Assembly (NCBI GenBank): GCA_018969485.1 | Contig: JAGWYG010000005.1 | Coordinates: 22,250 to 86,249 of the forward strand | Length of the DNA stretch: 64,000 nt | Direction: 5' to 3' | DNA from: Chloroflexota bacterium | GTDB taxonomy: Bacteria; Chloroflexota; Chloroflexia; Chloroflexales; Roseiflexaceae | Shown here: positions 63,755-64,000 of the stretch, piece after piece | Layout: every line of letters starts with the position of its first letter | How positions within the stretch are numbered: position 1 is the stretch's first letter | The notes under the pieces: generated by a model | The model's input: only the letters and a program-made list of their open reading frames with translations | The model's database searches: none | Told to the model about the DNA's origin: nothing | Made by a program: the position numbers and the translations under genes

Positions 63755-64000
63755 AGAACGTGCTTGCGAAAGTGGGGCGCTGCGCCGCTGCTCCGGTGGG
63801 GCACATCCCTCGGCTCCATCGCGGCGAAGCCGGCCTGCGCGGGCGGTGCTGGCAGGCCGCGCAGGCGGTCTTGGCCCCGGCAGCCGTGCCCTGCAGGGCA
63901 CGGCGCGCCGTCGGGTGAAACCCCATCGCCGAGCCCTGCGACGGCACCGGCGCCCACCACGCCGCCGGGGGCGCGGCGCCCCCCGGCACCCCCCGCCGCC
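63755..64000. other. GC-rich end of window without a supported gene
   Basis: No recognisable protein in any frame. An 8-bp GC stem with an 8-base loop (63965-63988) is the only structure seen. Confidence 0.5.

Overview
The window looks like chromosome from a GC-rich member of the Chloroflexota, probably class Chloroflexia. This is inferred from the mix of genes: paired TPR-like/membrane-anchored exported proteins with Pro/Thr linkers, a subtilase carrying repeated 'FGYP' modules, a SpoIIIAA-like ATPase with R3H domain beside tmk and a DarA-type c-di-AMP receptor, and a SufR-like regulator next to superoxide dismutase. No rRNA, tRNA or CRISPR array was seen. One side of dnaA carries three perfect and one near-perfect DnaA box, so the window very likely contains the replication origin (about 43.8-44.3 kb).

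Layout. 0-4.8 kb: a leftward catabolic-looking operon (glycosidase-like propeller protein, D-2-hydroxyacid dehydrogenase, amidohydrolase-like protein running off the left edge), divergent from a GSA-aminomutase-like aminotransferase; the two promoters face each other. 5-8.1 kb: rightward sensor kinase, phosphoesterase and ParB-like-motif protein. 8.1-10.9 kb: a leftward 2OG-Fe(II) oxygenase and cysteine-desulfurase-like enzyme behind a clear SAM-I riboswitch with its own sigma-70 promoter. 11-16.4 kb: DadA-like oxidoreductase, AlaX-like editing protein, amidase and M61 peptidase. 16.4-30.6 kb: a leftward surface-glycan cluster (GT2, two methyltransferases, AsnB, deacetylase-like and heparinase-like proteins, DegT aminotransferase, formyltransferase, Wzx-like flippase, membrane protein). 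Its last two genes are strikingly AT-rich and separated by decayed IS66 and IS5-family elements.

30.6-32.0 kb is gene-poor. 32-43.9 kb: two exported TPR-type proteins, a D-amino-acid oxidase whose 3' end has been copied in tandem, a subtilase-FHA fusion, an M23 endopeptidase overlapping a GAF histidine kinase, an M24 peptidase and scpB. 44-54.7 kb: oriC/dnaA, an APH-like kinase, a subtilase, a deoxyribosyltransferase-like protein, alaS, a baseplate-J-like membrane protein and ruvX.

54.7-61.3 kb is a tightly packed leftward series of genes (pdxT, acetyltransferase-like, R3H ATPase, tmk, darA, zinc ribbon, DsbA-like lipoprotein, P1 peptidase), with pdxS just upstream. The DsbA-like gene is the most notable find. 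Its CxxC motif is encoded as TGA-Pro-Phe-Cys, the frame is open on both sides, and a perfect hairpin with a G-containing loop lies at the distance expected of a bacterial SECIS. It is therefore a candidate selenoprotein. The window ends with sod and a SufR-like regulator.
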